Positions 1 to 9,021 of a DNA stretch of 64,000 nt are shown in pieces. Each line of letters begins with the position of its first letter. The first letter of the stretch is position 1. Source of the stretch: Pseudomonadota bacterium (lineage in GTDB: Bacteria > Pseudomonadota > Alphaproteobacteria > Rickettsiales > UBA3002); NCBI GenBank assembly GCA_040384265.1, contig JAZKJM010000004.1:186001-250000 (forward strand), read 5' to 3'. The notes beneath the pieces are model-generated. The model was not told the DNA's origin and searched no databases. It saw only the letters and a list, made by a program, of their open reading frames with translations. The translations under genes and the position numbers were made by a program.

Positions 1-1077
1 GTTCAGGCATTCAGCATAATATTCCTGATCCTCGTCCGTCGGGCCGATGATATAGGCTTTCATGTCCGGCGTCGTCTGGCGCAGCAGGCCACAGGCGCGA
101 ATGAAGGTTTTGATGTCCTTGATCGGCACCACGCGGCCAATCAGGCCGATGGTCGGCGTCGCCGCGCGGCGATGGGCGAGGGCGGAGAAGCGCTTGATAT
201 CCACGCCGTTGGGAATAATCTGCATTTTCTCGATGCTGGCGCCGTCTTCGATCTGCGGTTTCTGGTTGCCCGAGAACAGGGTGATGATCTGGTCGCACGC
301 ATCGTAGCAGACGCGGCTGAAATTGCTGATCGAGTCGATCCACATATCGCGCAAATCGCGGCGCGGTTTGTCGATGGTCAGCGCCTTGGAGGAAGTCGCC
401 TCCAGCCAGTCCGCCGAAATCACCTCGATGCGGCGTTCGTTGGTGTAAATCCCATGCTCGGTGACAAACACCGGCTTGCCGGTTTCCACCTTCGCCCGCG
501 CCGCCATCAGGCCCGCATAGCCGGTGGACATCGCGTGATAAATATCAGCCTGTGGCAGGTTCGCCAGCAGCACGGAATAGACCCCGCCCGCAATCGCGCG
601 GTAGGACCAGAAATAATCGAGGAACGAGTGATCCGGGAACGAGACCTCATACAGGGCGAGCAGCTGTTTCCAGGCCTCTTCATGGTCGAGCAGGGCGGCG
701 GTGCCCAGCGTCGCGCGGGTGCCTTTGAGCACGTCCATGATGGTTTTCAAATCGGCCAGCGGCATGGCCTGTTCACTGGTCAGTGCGGCCAGCGGGTCGC
801 GCAGCGCACGGTGCACCCGCGCGGCAAGGTTGGCGTTGATATTGGCGCCTTGCGCCAGGTCGTTCAGGCGGATGGTGGTCAGCCCAATCACGTTGTTCGG
901 CAGGTCGTATTTCAGCGTCAAATCGCCATCGCGCGGCATAATGGCGCACAGGTGGAAGTTGAGATGGCTTTGCTCTTTGATAAGCCCATGCGCCCAGCCG
1001 GAAACGCCACCCGTCACATACGGGTACGTGCCCTCAAGGATGAGGCAGACATCGGCTTTTTGGTTTGATCCACGCAT
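1..1077 (-). CDS. pelF: PelF, cytoplasmic glycosyltransferase of Pel exopolysaccharide synthesis (3' end outside window)
   Basis: PelF-type GT4 glycosyltransferase, expected to polymerise the Pel polysaccharide from nucleotide sugars at the inner membrane. Reading from the ATG whose complement lies at 1075-1077, the N-terminus contains the PelF hallmark VCLILEGTYPYVTGGVSGW, then an HLCAIMPR segment, VFVTEHGIYTNER, and an IIPNGVD nucleotide-sugar loop followed by IGLIGRVVPIKDI at the start of the second Rossmann domain. A total of 359 codons are visible. PelF proteins are usually about 500 residues, so the C-terminal third is missing at the window edge. It is the last visible gene of the minus-strand operon and starts 28 nt after pelE; pelG would be expected next, outside the window. 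The identification rests on the N-terminal signature and on the pelB-pelD-pelE order upstream. Confidence 0.93.
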   Translation of the reverse strand, partial: MRGSNQKADVCLILEGTYPYVTGGVSGWAHGLIKEQSHLNFHLCAIMPRDGDLTLKYDLPNNVIGLTTIRLNDLAQGANINANLAARVHRALRDPLAALTSEQAMPLADLKTIMDVLKGTRATLGTAALLDHEEAWKQLLALYEVSFPDHSFLDYFWSYRAIAGGVYSVLLANLPQADIYHAMSTGYAGLMAARAKVETGKPVFVTEHGIYTNERRIEVISADWLEATSSKALTIDKPRRDLRDMWIDSISNFSRVCYDACDQIITLFSGNQKPQIEDGASIEKMQIIPNGVDIKRFSALAHRRAATPTIGLIGRVVPIKDIKTFIRACGLLRQTTPDMKAYIIGPTDEDQEYYAECLN

Positions 1078-1105
1078 TATCGGTCTCTCACTTCTCATTC
1101 ATGCT

Positions 1106-2239
1106 TCACGCGACTTGCATCCACAGGGATACGGCATCGCGAACATCTTGGGGCAGGGTGTCATGGGCGGCAATGCCGCGGCCATATTCAAGAATCGCGC
1201 GGCGCAGCTCACGGTGCTGGCCAAGGCGGAACAGGCACTCGAAATACCACAGCACCATCGTGTCCACCATCCAGCCGCGATCCAGCGCGTTGCGGAACCA
1301 CTCGGCAGCTTGTTCCCATTGCTGGCTACGGAAGAGCAGACGGCCTACCGCAATCCACGCTTCGGCGGAATTAGGCGAATCCGCCAGATAGGATTTATAG
1401 GACTGGATCGCCCGCTCGCGGTTCAGTTTTTCCAGTTCGGAATCGAGCACGCCGGTGAAGGCGTAATCATCGTAAAACTTGGCGAGCACTAAGGTGAGCT
1501 GGGTGTTGCCGGGCTCTTTCACGCGGGCCAGTTCAATCCGCTCCAGCTTGCTGGCAAACTCGCGCTCCACTTTGGCGATGGCGGTGGCCGCCTGCACGCG
1601 GATGGTGTTGCTGCTATCGGCCAGCGCAACGCGGAACGCAGGCGCAAACCGTGGCGAGAAGCGCGAAGTCATTTTCGCCAGCGCCCGGCGTTTCTGGTTT
1701 TCCGAGCCCAGCCGCATCACATCGGTAAACGGCATCACGCCATAGGCGCTGGGGTTCTCGTCGATCCCCTCGATGATCGTGTCGTAAATCGTCTGCGGGT
1801 CGCTTGGCGTGTCGGTCGGGAAAATGCTCTCGTACCAATCGCCGAAACGCTGCGCGCGGGCGCGGAAAATCAGCGTACTGACAAAGCCCAGCAGCGCCCC
1901 CACCGCCCCGAAAATCCCGGTGACGGATGACACAATCGCCAGCAGCGCCAAATGCTGCACATCCATCCCGCGGCGGTATTGCGTGTAAGCAATGCCCACC
2001 GTGAAGGCCGAAACCAGCAGGTGGATCAGCAACGGAATCACCGGCCACACCGTGGTGCCGATGAACAGGTACAGGGTGAACCCATGCACGATGACAAGGA
2101 TGATGGCGATGATGATGAACAGCCCGTTCAGGGCCGTCGCCTGGCTCACCATGTTGGCGTCATGCACGTCCTCGGGGACGAGCACGTCCTCGACATACTG
2201 ATCGTAATCGGCCGGTGCGATGGTGCTAGCGGACTTCAT
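1106..2239 (-). CDS. pelE: PelE, inner-membrane TPR protein of the Pel synthase complex
   Basis: The 377-residue protein has an acidic N-terminus, hydrophobic segments at about residues 38-60, 64-85 and 97-125, and then a soluble alpha-helical region with TPR-like repeats at about 225-350 (for example AEAWIAVGRLLFRSQQWEQAAEWFRNAL, shown here only as the landmark AEAWIAVGRLLF). This is the PelE layout: membrane anchor plus cytoplasmic TPR, acting with PelD, PelF and PelG. The ATG at 2239 lies inside the last codons of pelD, a 14 nt overlap, which suggests translational coupling. A TTG at 2254 could add five residues. Assignment is mostly from topology and position between pelD and pelF, because PelE sequences diverge strongly. 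Confidence 0.82.
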   Translation of the reverse strand: MKSASTIAPADYDQYVEDVLVPEDVHDANMVSQATALNGLFIIIAIILVIVHGFTLYLFIGTTVWPVIPLLIHLLVSAFTVGIAYTQYRRGMDVQHLALLAIVSSVTGIFGAVGALLGFVSTLIFRARAQRFGDWYESIFPTDTPSDPQTIYDTIIEGIDENPSAYGVMPFTDVMRLGSENQKRRALAKMTSRFSPRFAPAFRVALADSSNTIRVQAATAIAKVEREFASKLERIELARVKEPGNTQLTLVLAKFYDDYAFTGVLDSELEKLNRERAIQSYKSYLADSPNSAEAWIAVGRLLFRSQQWEQAAEWFRNALDRGWMVDTMVLWYFECLFRLGQHRELRRAILEYGRGIAAHDTLPQDVRDAVSLWMQVA

Positions 2240-3584
2240 GAAGCGCCTGCACAATATAGTTGAAGGTCACGCCGCTCTTGCCACGCAGCGCGCGGTCCAT
2301 ATCCTTGGCGATCTTGTCGCGCACGATGGCGGCACCGGCTTGCGCCGTGGCCGGCAGCAGGATGGAATATTCCTCGCCATCCGTCTGGTAATCGAACGCG
2401 AGATCGACGCTACGCAGCACCGCTTTCACTGACTCACCAATCTGGCGGGCAATGGTAATGCGGTCGGCATCCGACAGGGCTTTGGCATCGTTCAGCTTAA
2501 TCACCAGCATCGACAGGTCGAAGCCGACGCGCTTGGCCAGCTTGCTCATATAATCGCTCTGGCGCTTGAAGTAGCTGTAGCTGAGCATGTTGCGCTCGGG
2601 GTTGACGATCGATTCGCTCTTCACGCTCTGGTAGTTGCGGGCGTTGACCAGCGCCGTGCCAATCCATTCGGAAAGCGCGCGGAAGGTTTCCACCGTGTTG
2701 AGCGACAGCGAGGTGAAATCCATCTGCTCGATTTTGAGCATGCCGATCACGCGGCTGGATTCTGCATCCATGACCGGGCCGGCGACAATGCCCTGGCCAT
2801 CAAGCGAGATTTCATGCTGTTCGTTGGCCACCACCAGCAGCTCGCGCTGGCCCACAACGGCCTGATAAAGCGGGCTGAAAGAATCGATTTCCTGGGTGTA
2901 TTTATCACCCGGCGCCCAGCCATGGATGATGGTCGCGCTCAGCTTGTTTTCATTGAACAGGTAGAGCGAAAATTTCTGCGGCCCCAGCACCGATTTCACG
3001 AGGCGTTCCACGCCCTGCATGACCGATTTGGGATCAAGCGTCTCCACCGCTTTGGCGGCGCGATAGGCTTCGATGGACGACGACAACTGGCCCGACACCT
3101 GCACTTCGAGCGATTCCTTGCGGTGCTTGACGAATTTATAGGAATCCGAAATCAGGTCTTCGCGCTGGTGCGATTCATCCAGCTCTCGCGTCAGCATGCT
3201 GCGCTCGCGGATATGGCGCTGGCGCAATTCGCCAACCACCCAGCCGCCGATGAGCCACAAAATCGGGTTGACCGAGATGGTGTAGATCCAGTCATAGTGG
3301 TTCACGCCTTCCGCCGGGGTCAGCACGCTGGTGTTGCCGATCAGGTAGAAACAGGTCGCAAACAGGGCTGCGAGCAGGCCTTCCGCCGCGCCATATTGCG
3401 CCGCCATCAGTAGTACCGGAATCCAGAACGGATGCGGATTCATATCCCAGAAGCGGTGGCCGTTGAGGACAAAAGCATCAACCAGCGTCAGGATGACAAG
3501 CAGCACCAGCATCTCGACGATGGCACTAACGCGCATCCCGAAGAAGCGTGCGTGTTCTTTTTCAACAGAAGGGGTGGGGTTCAT
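2226..3584 (-). CDS. pelD: PelD, membrane c-di-GMP receptor with GAF and degenerate GGDEF domains
   Basis: PelD is the inner-membrane receptor that turns on Pel synthesis when it binds cyclic di-GMP. The 452-residue product matches the usual length. It has four hydrophobic segments between about residues 25 and 135 (DUF4118-like), a linker helix, a GAF domain at about 165-315, and a C-terminal GGDEF-like domain. In the latter, the catalytic motif is degraded to TDGEEY, while an RSVD tetrad at about 391-394 sits where the RxxD inhibitory c-di-GMP site lies in GGDEF proteins. This supports a receptor rather than a cyclase. The ATG at 3584 follows AAGGTAG. The gene lies directly after pelB, where Pseudomonas operons carry pelC between them. 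Confidence 0.92.
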   Translation of the reverse strand: MNPTPSVEKEHARFFGMRVSAIVEMLVLLVILTLVDAFVLNGHRFWDMNPHPFWIPVLLMAAQYGAAEGLLAALFATCFYLIGNTSVLTPAEGVNHYDWIYTISVNPILWLIGGWVVGELRQRHIRERSMLTRELDESHQREDLISDSYKFVKHRKESLEVQVSGQLSSSIEAYRAAKAVETLDPKSVMQGVERLVKSVLGPQKFSLYLFNENKLSATIIHGWAPGDKYTQEIDSFSPLYQAVVGQRELLVVANEQHEISLDGQGIVAGPVMDAESSRVIGMLKIEQMDFTSLSLNTVETFRALSEWIGTALVNARNYQSVKSESIVNPERNMLSYSYFKRQSDYMSKLAKRVGFDLSMLVIKLNDAKALSDADRITIARQIGESVKAVLRSVDLAFDYQTDGEEYSILLPATAQAGAAIVRDKIAKDMDRALRGKSGVTFNYIVQALHEVR

Positions 3585-3602
3585 ATGCTACCTTTGCTTC
3601 AC

Positions 3603-6600
3603 TTAAAATTTGTAGATGATGTCGGCGCCCACATCGAGCGCCTGGTTGTCGGTGTTGTTGGTTTCCTGCGCGTAACGGGCGCGGGCGCCAACCTGCCAGT
3701 TCTCGGCGATGTCCTGGTCGATATGCGCTTCCGCCAGCGGGCTGAACCCGCCATTGATGCGGTCATACGCCGCACCGCCGACCAGTAGCGCATGGGTGGT
3801 TGGCGTCCAGTCGTCGCGGTAAATACCGGTCAGCGCGTGCACTTCGCGGGTGCGCACGGGCAGCAGGTAATATTCCGTGCCGAACGCATCGGTGCGCGAA
3901 TCCGGTTTGCCGCCGGTGATATATTCCCCGTCAAACCCGTAGCCAACGCCGAGATACGGCTGCGTTGCCGTCATCGGTTGGATTTCCTGGATCAGGTTGG
4001 CACGCACCAACGCGGTCTGCGCCACATCCATCTGCAGGTCGGTGCCGTAATTGTTGTACGACGCTTCGAGGCCCAGCGACGTGGTTGGCGTCAGGTTGGC
4101 ATAATGGGTGAAGCCAACGCGGTCGCGCGTCGCATGCTCATACACCGCCTCGATGAAGTCCCAATACGGCCGCTTGTATTCGCCGATCAGCTTGGTGCGG
4201 CCAAGTTCGGTGGTGAAGTCGTAATACGCGCCGCCGCCTAGGGCCTTATTGTTGCTGAACAACGATGCCTGTGCCCGCTCCCCATCCGCGAAATTATAGG
4301 CGGCATACAGTTCGCCGCGTTGGCGAGTGCCGTCATAATTGCGGACCCTCCCGTCGTCTGCTGCGCGGGTTCTGTGGGTGTTGAAGTAATCGTTCTGCAC
4401 GTTGGCGCCGATCTCCGCACCGCTGCGGCTATGAACAATCGTCGACAGGGTGGTGATCTGCTCATCGTTCTCGCCAAGGCCACGATACTGGTGGTCAAGC
4501 TTCACGTAATTGGCTTCCGGCGACGCGGCATTGCCGGTGCTGGTGATGTTCTGCGCCTGCAGGGTCAGCCCTTCGTTTTCCGGTGCCACGCGGCGTGCCT
4601 GCTCCACCAGCTGGATCGCCTGCGTGCGGTTGCCTGCCGCACTGGCCAGCGACGCTTCGTAGCTCAGCAATTGCGGGTCTTGCGGGTAATATTGTTTCAA
4701 CGCAGTGACGCGTTCTTGCGCTTTGTCCGGCTGGCCGGAATCCTGCTCGATGCGGGCATAGAGCAGCTGCAGGCGCAGGTCTTGCTGGCGCTGTTCTTCT
4801 ACCAGCGGCGAATAGTTTGGCTCGGCTGCGGGAACCACCATGAACTGCTGTTCCGCCGTCGGCACATAGCGCACGACATAGCCGGGCTTGGCCGAAATGG
4901 TCATGCTGTCATAGCCGGTTTCGCTGCCTTGCAGCCATGCCAGCTGGTCGGCTTTCGCAAGGTTAATGGGCGAGGTGCCTTCGATCGGTTTGTTAAAGCC
5001 GATGCGCAGTTCACGCCCACCGCTCAGCCGCTCCACCGATGCCACATGCGCCGACATGCCCTGCAGGGAAACGCCCTTCTGGTAGTACGGCGAATTCTTG
5101 TCATACTGGTTGGCGATTTTGGTGGCCTCATCGACATAATGGTATTCGATCAGCGCGCTCATATAATCCGCCAGCACGCCCTTGTTATCGGGGTATTGGG
5201 CGAGCAGTTCGTTGAACCCTGCTTTTGCCTGCGCATGCTGGCCAAGGCGGAATTGCGACGTATACAGGCGCGACAGCGCGTCCGGCGCCGTAGTGCTGGC
5301 GGCGGGGGTCAGCACCACCACCTGGTTATATTCCATCAGCGCGGCAGGCATGTTGCCTTCGCGGCGATGCAGCTCGGCCTTATAGAAATGCGCCTGCGCC
5401 GGGTTGGATTCCGCATCCGGAGTGGCAGTCTGCGACTGGGTGTAGAGATACTGGTCGAGATTGTGGTCAGCCGCGCTGAACTTACCCTTCGAGAAATCAA
5501 GCGCTGCCGACTGGCTGAGCGCCTTGGCGTTGGTTGGCTCGAGCGCCAGCACGCGTGCGTAGCCGCTCACCGCGGCGTCGCGGAAACCATAGGCCTGCGC
5601 GGCGCTTGCGTAATCGAGCAGGGCGGGCACATCGGTGGTTTGAGCCACCCAGCCGCGCATCGCGACGTCGTAGTTACTACGGTTGCCGCTGCTGGCCAGC
5701 ATGCGGAAATATTTCTGGCGCAGCGGGCGGTTATAAAGCGCCTCGGGCGTGGTGCTGACATACTGCATCAGGTCGCCGTCGGTAGCCGTGTTGCCGATAA
5801 TTTCCGACCAGCGTTGCTTGTCATACGCGTTCGCGCTGGCGGCGCGTTGCTGCACCCATGCCAGCTGTTCGCTGTTCAGCTTGCCGCCCCACAGATAGAC
5901 CAGATCCTTCACTTCCTGCGAATCCGGGCCTTTATCTTTCGCCAGCTCCTTGAACAGCACCACCGCGTCGGCTTTGTGGCCGTCATTCAGCAGTTGGAAA
6001 GCAATCTGGCGTTTGTTGGATTGGCTGATGGTCGGGCTGCTGCTCATCGCCACCAACTGCTCGCGCGTCAGCTTCACCGGCAGGCCGCTCGCTTTATACG
6101 ACGCTTTCTGTGTCAGCTGCGCATACATTTTCTTCCACTCACCGCCGCGTTCGCTCGCATAGCCTTTCGCAATCGGGATCACCGCATCCTTGCGGCCATT
6201 GTTGATCATCACATAGGCATAATTCAGCTGCTGGCGGGCATCGCCACGGCCTGCGCGCAGCGCGGCCTCGGCATAATCGGCCAGTTCCTTGCGGGCATTC
6301 GCATCCTTGCGCGCCATTTTGCTCAGCGTGGAAATATACAGCCCGTCATTCGCGCCGCTGTCTTTCACCTGCTCGCGCAGCAGCGGCAGGGCTTTGTCAT
6401 AGGCCCCGGCGGTGATGTAGCCGTTGGTCATGATATCGCGATTCATCGGCGACGGGTCACGCGCATAGAGGCGCTCGGCGATGTCCATCGCCACGTCGCC
6501 ATGGTGGCGGTCATTGGCGAGGTAGAACAGCTCCTGCAATTGCGACGCGGGCACAATGTTGGCCTTTGCTTCCAGCCACGGTTTCAGCACATCCATGCGG

Positions 6601-8120
6601 CCGCTCGCGGCGGCAAGGCGGTGATGGGCAATCACCACATCGGCATGCGCATCCGGCAGTGCGGCTTTGGCGCCGACCGGGTCCACCAGCTCACCCGCGC
6701 GCTCAGCGATGATGAACAGCTGCGCATATTCCGCAATCTGGTTGGGCGCCATGGCATCCAGCGCCGGGAATTGTTTCAGGATCGCCTCGAAACAGGCGGT
6801 TTTCTTCGCACGCGCGCAGGATTCCGCCAGGCGGATGCGCTGGGTGGAACCAAGCTGCGTGTTCAGCGCGGTTTCAATCCGCGCGTCCTGCGCTTTGTCG
6901 TTGCTGAGGATGGCGATCACCGCTGCCAGCACCGGCTTGCCTTCCAGCACCACCGCATCGTTGAAGCGGGTGGTGAGGGTGGTGACGATGGCAGGCGCAT
7001 TATTCGCCCGTGCCACTTCAATGATGTTGAGCGCCTGCTCCTCGGTGAAGAGCTGCACATCCAGTTTGGTCGCAATCGCCTGCGCTTCCGCCATGTCCTC
7101 GCGTTTGATCGCAAGGTCGAGATAGGGCTGGTAGAGCAGCGGCGTCATTTTTCCAGCCACATCCATTTTCTGCAGGATGGCATAGGCATGATCCGCGCGG
7201 CCCGCGTTGATGTTGGCGTTCACATAGGCGACCACAAGGTCGATGTTGGTATCGAGCATCGCCACATGCGGCTCCACCAGCGCCACCGCCTTATCCGGGT
7301 GGCCGCTATAGTTGAGGATGTTACACAGGTCGGCCAGCTGGGCCGGGCGCGGGTCAGTCTGCAGTAGCGGTGCGGCACCGTCCGCCGTCGGCGCAACTGG
7401 AGCAGGGATGGGGGCAGGCAGGGGCGATGGCACCGGCGCGCTTGGGCTATTCACCCACTCCTGCGCGGCTTTGAAGGCTTCATCCACCCGGCCCTTATCG
7501 GCCAGCACGCTGACCATGATGCGGGTCATCGGATAGCTGGAGAAGGTCGGGTGTTTTACTTTCAGCGCCTCGACCGTTTTCAGCGCGCCATCGGTGTCGC
7601 CAATCACTACCTGAATGGTCGCAAGGTCAACAAATGCCTCAGGTTTTTTGCCCTCGGTCACATCGATAATACGTTGCAGCACGGCGGCTTGTTTCGGGTA
7701 ATCCTTATTGGCGTTATAAATATCCGACAGCACGCGCAGATTATCTTCCGTCGGTGCGGCTTTGGCGATTTCTTCCAGCTGCAGGCTATAGCCCGCCTGG
7801 TTGCCGGCCAGCTGATACTGCTCGGCCAGTTTCTTGCGGCCGTTCACATCCGCCGGGTTGGCGGTCACATATTCCTCAAGCAGCGTGATTGCTGCCGGAC
7901 GGTCGCCCGCCGCCACGCGTTTGTCCGCCAGCGCCGCCACAATCGGGTAGCTACGGTTGCCTTGCGTATATTCCGCCTCAACATCCGTCGTGCTCAGATC
8001 GACCGTTTGCGCGCCGCGGTTCTGCGTTGCCGCCACTTCACCGGCGGTTGGCAGCACATACAGGCTGATCGCAATCCCGCTGACGAGAAGAACCAGAGCG
8101 ATGATAATATACTTACGCAT
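3603..8120 (-). CDS. pelB: PelB, periplasmic TPR scaffold with outer-membrane beta-barrel for Pel export
   Basis: Very large 1505-residue protein. An N-terminal hydrophobic helix (about residues 4-23) is followed by roughly a thousand residues of TPR-type helical repeats (landmarks such as GDTDGALKTVEALK and DPQLLSYEASLASAAGNRTQAI), then a C-terminal region rich in alternating aromatic strands ending in IIYKF, the terminal-Phe signature of outer-membrane barrels. PelB exports the polymer and uses its TPRs to hold PelA. It is longer than the approximately 1190-residue Pseudomonas protein, mainly in the repeat region, and has Pro/Ala-rich spacing around residues 230-250 (repeats of PAPIPAPVAP). 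It starts 37 nt after the hydrolase gene and ends 18 nt before pelD, with no gene between. Confidence 0.92.
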   Translation of the reverse strand: MRKYIIIALVLLVSGIAISLYVLPTAGEVAATQNRGAQTVDLSTTDVEAEYTQGNRSYPIVAALADKRVAAGDRPAAITLLEEYVTANPADVNGRKKLAEQYQLAGNQAGYSLQLEEIAKAAPTEDNLRVLSDIYNANKDYPKQAAVLQRIIDVTEGKKPEAFVDLATIQVVIGDTDGALKTVEALKVKHPTFSSYPMTRIMVSVLADKGRVDEAFKAAQEWVNSPSAPVPSPLPAPIPAPVAPTADGAAPLLQTDPRPAQLADLCNILNYSGHPDKAVALVEPHVAMLDTNIDLVVAYVNANINAGRADHAYAILQKMDVAGKMTPLLYQPYLDLAIKREDMAEAQAIATKLDVQLFTEEQALNIIEVARANNAPAIVTTLTTRFNDAVVLEGKPVLAAVIAILSNDKAQDARIETALNTQLGSTQRIRLAESCARAKKTACFEAILKQFPALDAMAPNQIAEYAQLFIIAERAGELVDPVGAKAALPDAHADVVIAHHRLAAASGRMDVLKPWLEAKANIVPASQLQELFYLANDRHHGDVAMDIAERLYARDPSPMNRDIMTNGYITAGAYDKALPLLREQVKDSGANDGLYISTLSKMARKDANARKELADYAEAALRAGRGDARQQLNYAYVMINNGRKDAVIPIAKGYASERGGEWKKMYAQLTQKASYKASGLPVKLTREQLVAMSSSPTISQSNKRQIAFQLLNDGHKADAVVLFKELAKDKGPDSQEVKDLVYLWGGKLNSEQLAWVQQRAASANAYDKQRWSEIIGNTATDGDLMQYVSTTPEALYNRPLRQKYFRMLASSGNRSNYDVAMRGWVAQTTDVPALLDYASAAQAYGFRDAAVSGYARVLALEPTNAKALSQSAALDFSKGKFSAADHNLDQYLYTQSQTATPDAESNPAQAHFYKAELHRREGNMPAALMEYNQVVVLTPAASTTAPDALSRLYTSQFRLGQHAQAKAGFNELLAQYPDNKGVLADYMSALIEYHYVDEATKIANQYDKNSPYYQKGVSLQGMSAHVASVERLSGGRELRIGFNKPIEGTSPINLAKADQLAWLQGSETGYDSMTISAKPGYVVRYVPTAEQQFMVVPAAEPNYSPLVEEQRQQDLRLQLLYARIEQDSGQPDKAQERVTALKQYYPQDPQLLSYEASLASAAGNRTQAIQLVEQARRVAPENEGLTLQAQNITSTGNAASPEANYVKLDHQYRGLGENDEQITTLSTIVHSRSGAEIGANVQNDYFNTHRTRAADDGRVRNYDGTRQRGELYAAYNFADGERAQASLFSNNKALGGGAYYDFTTELGRTKLIGEYKRPYWDFIEAVYEHATRDRVGFTHYANLTPTTSLGLEASYNNYGTDLQMDVAQTALVRANLIQEIQPMTATQPYLGVGYGFDGEYITGGKPDSRTDAFGTEYYLLPVRTREVHALTGIYRDDWTPTTHALLVGGAAYDRINGGFSPLAEAHIDQDIAENWQVGARARYAQETNNTDNQALDVGADIIYKF

Positions 8121-8157
8121 GCGTGTAGCCTCTTACGACGGGAGTACAATGAGATCG

Positions 8158-9021
8158 TTAACGATGGTCGCGACGGACTGGCACTGCTTCCGGGGTGAAA
8201 TGCTGAAGGTCGGGCAGGGTGACATAGGGAATAAAACCCTGTGCACGCTGCATGGCGTAGATACGTTCCAACCCTCGAGCATCATCCTGATACCAGTAAT
8301 CCAGTGTAAATACCTGCAGATGCGGTGCGAGCGCGACTACGTTTTGCAGCTTTTTAGCCACTTCAGCCACCGTCTTTGGCGGAAATAGCTCAAAATGTCC
8401 AGTAGAAACATTGGTGTTAGCCAGAATGCTCTCGGCGAGGACATAGTCGATGTCCGGGGCCACATCCGTTAACACACTGAAGCCTCTGTTTAACATTATC
8501 TTCATCTTTGGGTGCTTGGCGCGAATGGCGTGGATCAGCATCGCCGCCCCCTCGCGCATGGCGTCCACCCGGCCCGGAGCATTCACCTCGGCCCAGTGCA
8601 GCGGCGCATCCACCGTGTCGAGCATCACCCCGTCGAAGCCCTTGCTGGCAGCGTCATCCACATAACTCAGCACCATGTTGCGCCAGATCGGCGAGGTCAG
8701 GTCAACCGCGTGGCTTTTCCAGACAGGATGCTGGGAAAGAAGCAGTTTTTTGCCCTTGAGGATGTCTTTTTCCGGCACATCGTCATACACTTCGCCCATG
8801 CTGACATAGGCCAGCACCAGCGTATCCCCTTTTAATTCCTTGAATTTTGGGTATGAGCGGCGGTCGAACACCACCAGGTCCATGCTGGAAAACGCGCTGG
8901 CGGGCAGTTTCGTGTCGTAATACACCGCCCATGCCTGCATGTCGGTGCCCGTGCGTGTCAGCGGGGTGCAGCCGGTCAGGCATAAAAGGGCGGTGAGTGC
9001 CTGTTTCAGCCGTTTACGCAT
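8158..9021 (-). CDS. pelA: PelA-like glycoside hydrolase lipoprotein, lacking the deacetylase region
   Basis: The 287-residue product starts with a lipoprotein signal ending in LTGC (Cys at residue 18), followed by one TIM-barrel glycoside-hydrolase domain of the GH114/GH166 type: WAVYYDTKLP, VLAYVSMGEV, GFDGVMLDTVD, KIMLNRGF, DYVLAES and FTLDYWYQDD. This corresponds to the N-terminal Pel hydrolase domain of PelA. Pseudomonas PelA is about 950 residues and also has a polysaccharide deacetylase region, which is absent here and not encoded next door. The ATG at 9021 overlaps the end of the epimerase gene by 8 nt; pelB follows. Role inferred: trimming Pel-like polymer in the periplasm while anchored to the outer membrane. 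A TTG-type upstream start is unlikely. Confidence 0.85.
   Translation of the reverse strand: MRKRLKQALTALLCLTGCTPLTRTGTDMQAWAVYYDTKLPASAFSSMDLVVFDRRSYPKFKELKGDTLVLAYVSMGEVYDDVPEKDILKGKKLLLSQHPVWKSHAVDLTSPIWRNMVLSYVDDAASKGFDGVMLDTVDAPLHWAEVNAPGRVDAMREGAAMLIHAIRAKHPKMKIMLNRGFSVLTDVAPDIDYVLAESILANTNVSTGHFELFPPKTVAEVAKKLQNVVALAPHLQVFTLDYWYQDDARGLERIYAMQRAQGFIPYVTLPDLQHFTPEAVPVRRDHR

Noticed and set aside
4320-7367. 1015-codon open frame on the plus strand, antisense to pelB
   Set aside because: Shadow of a long GC-rich gene: composition is Arg/His/Gln-rich with no domain, and pelB has clear structure on the other strand.
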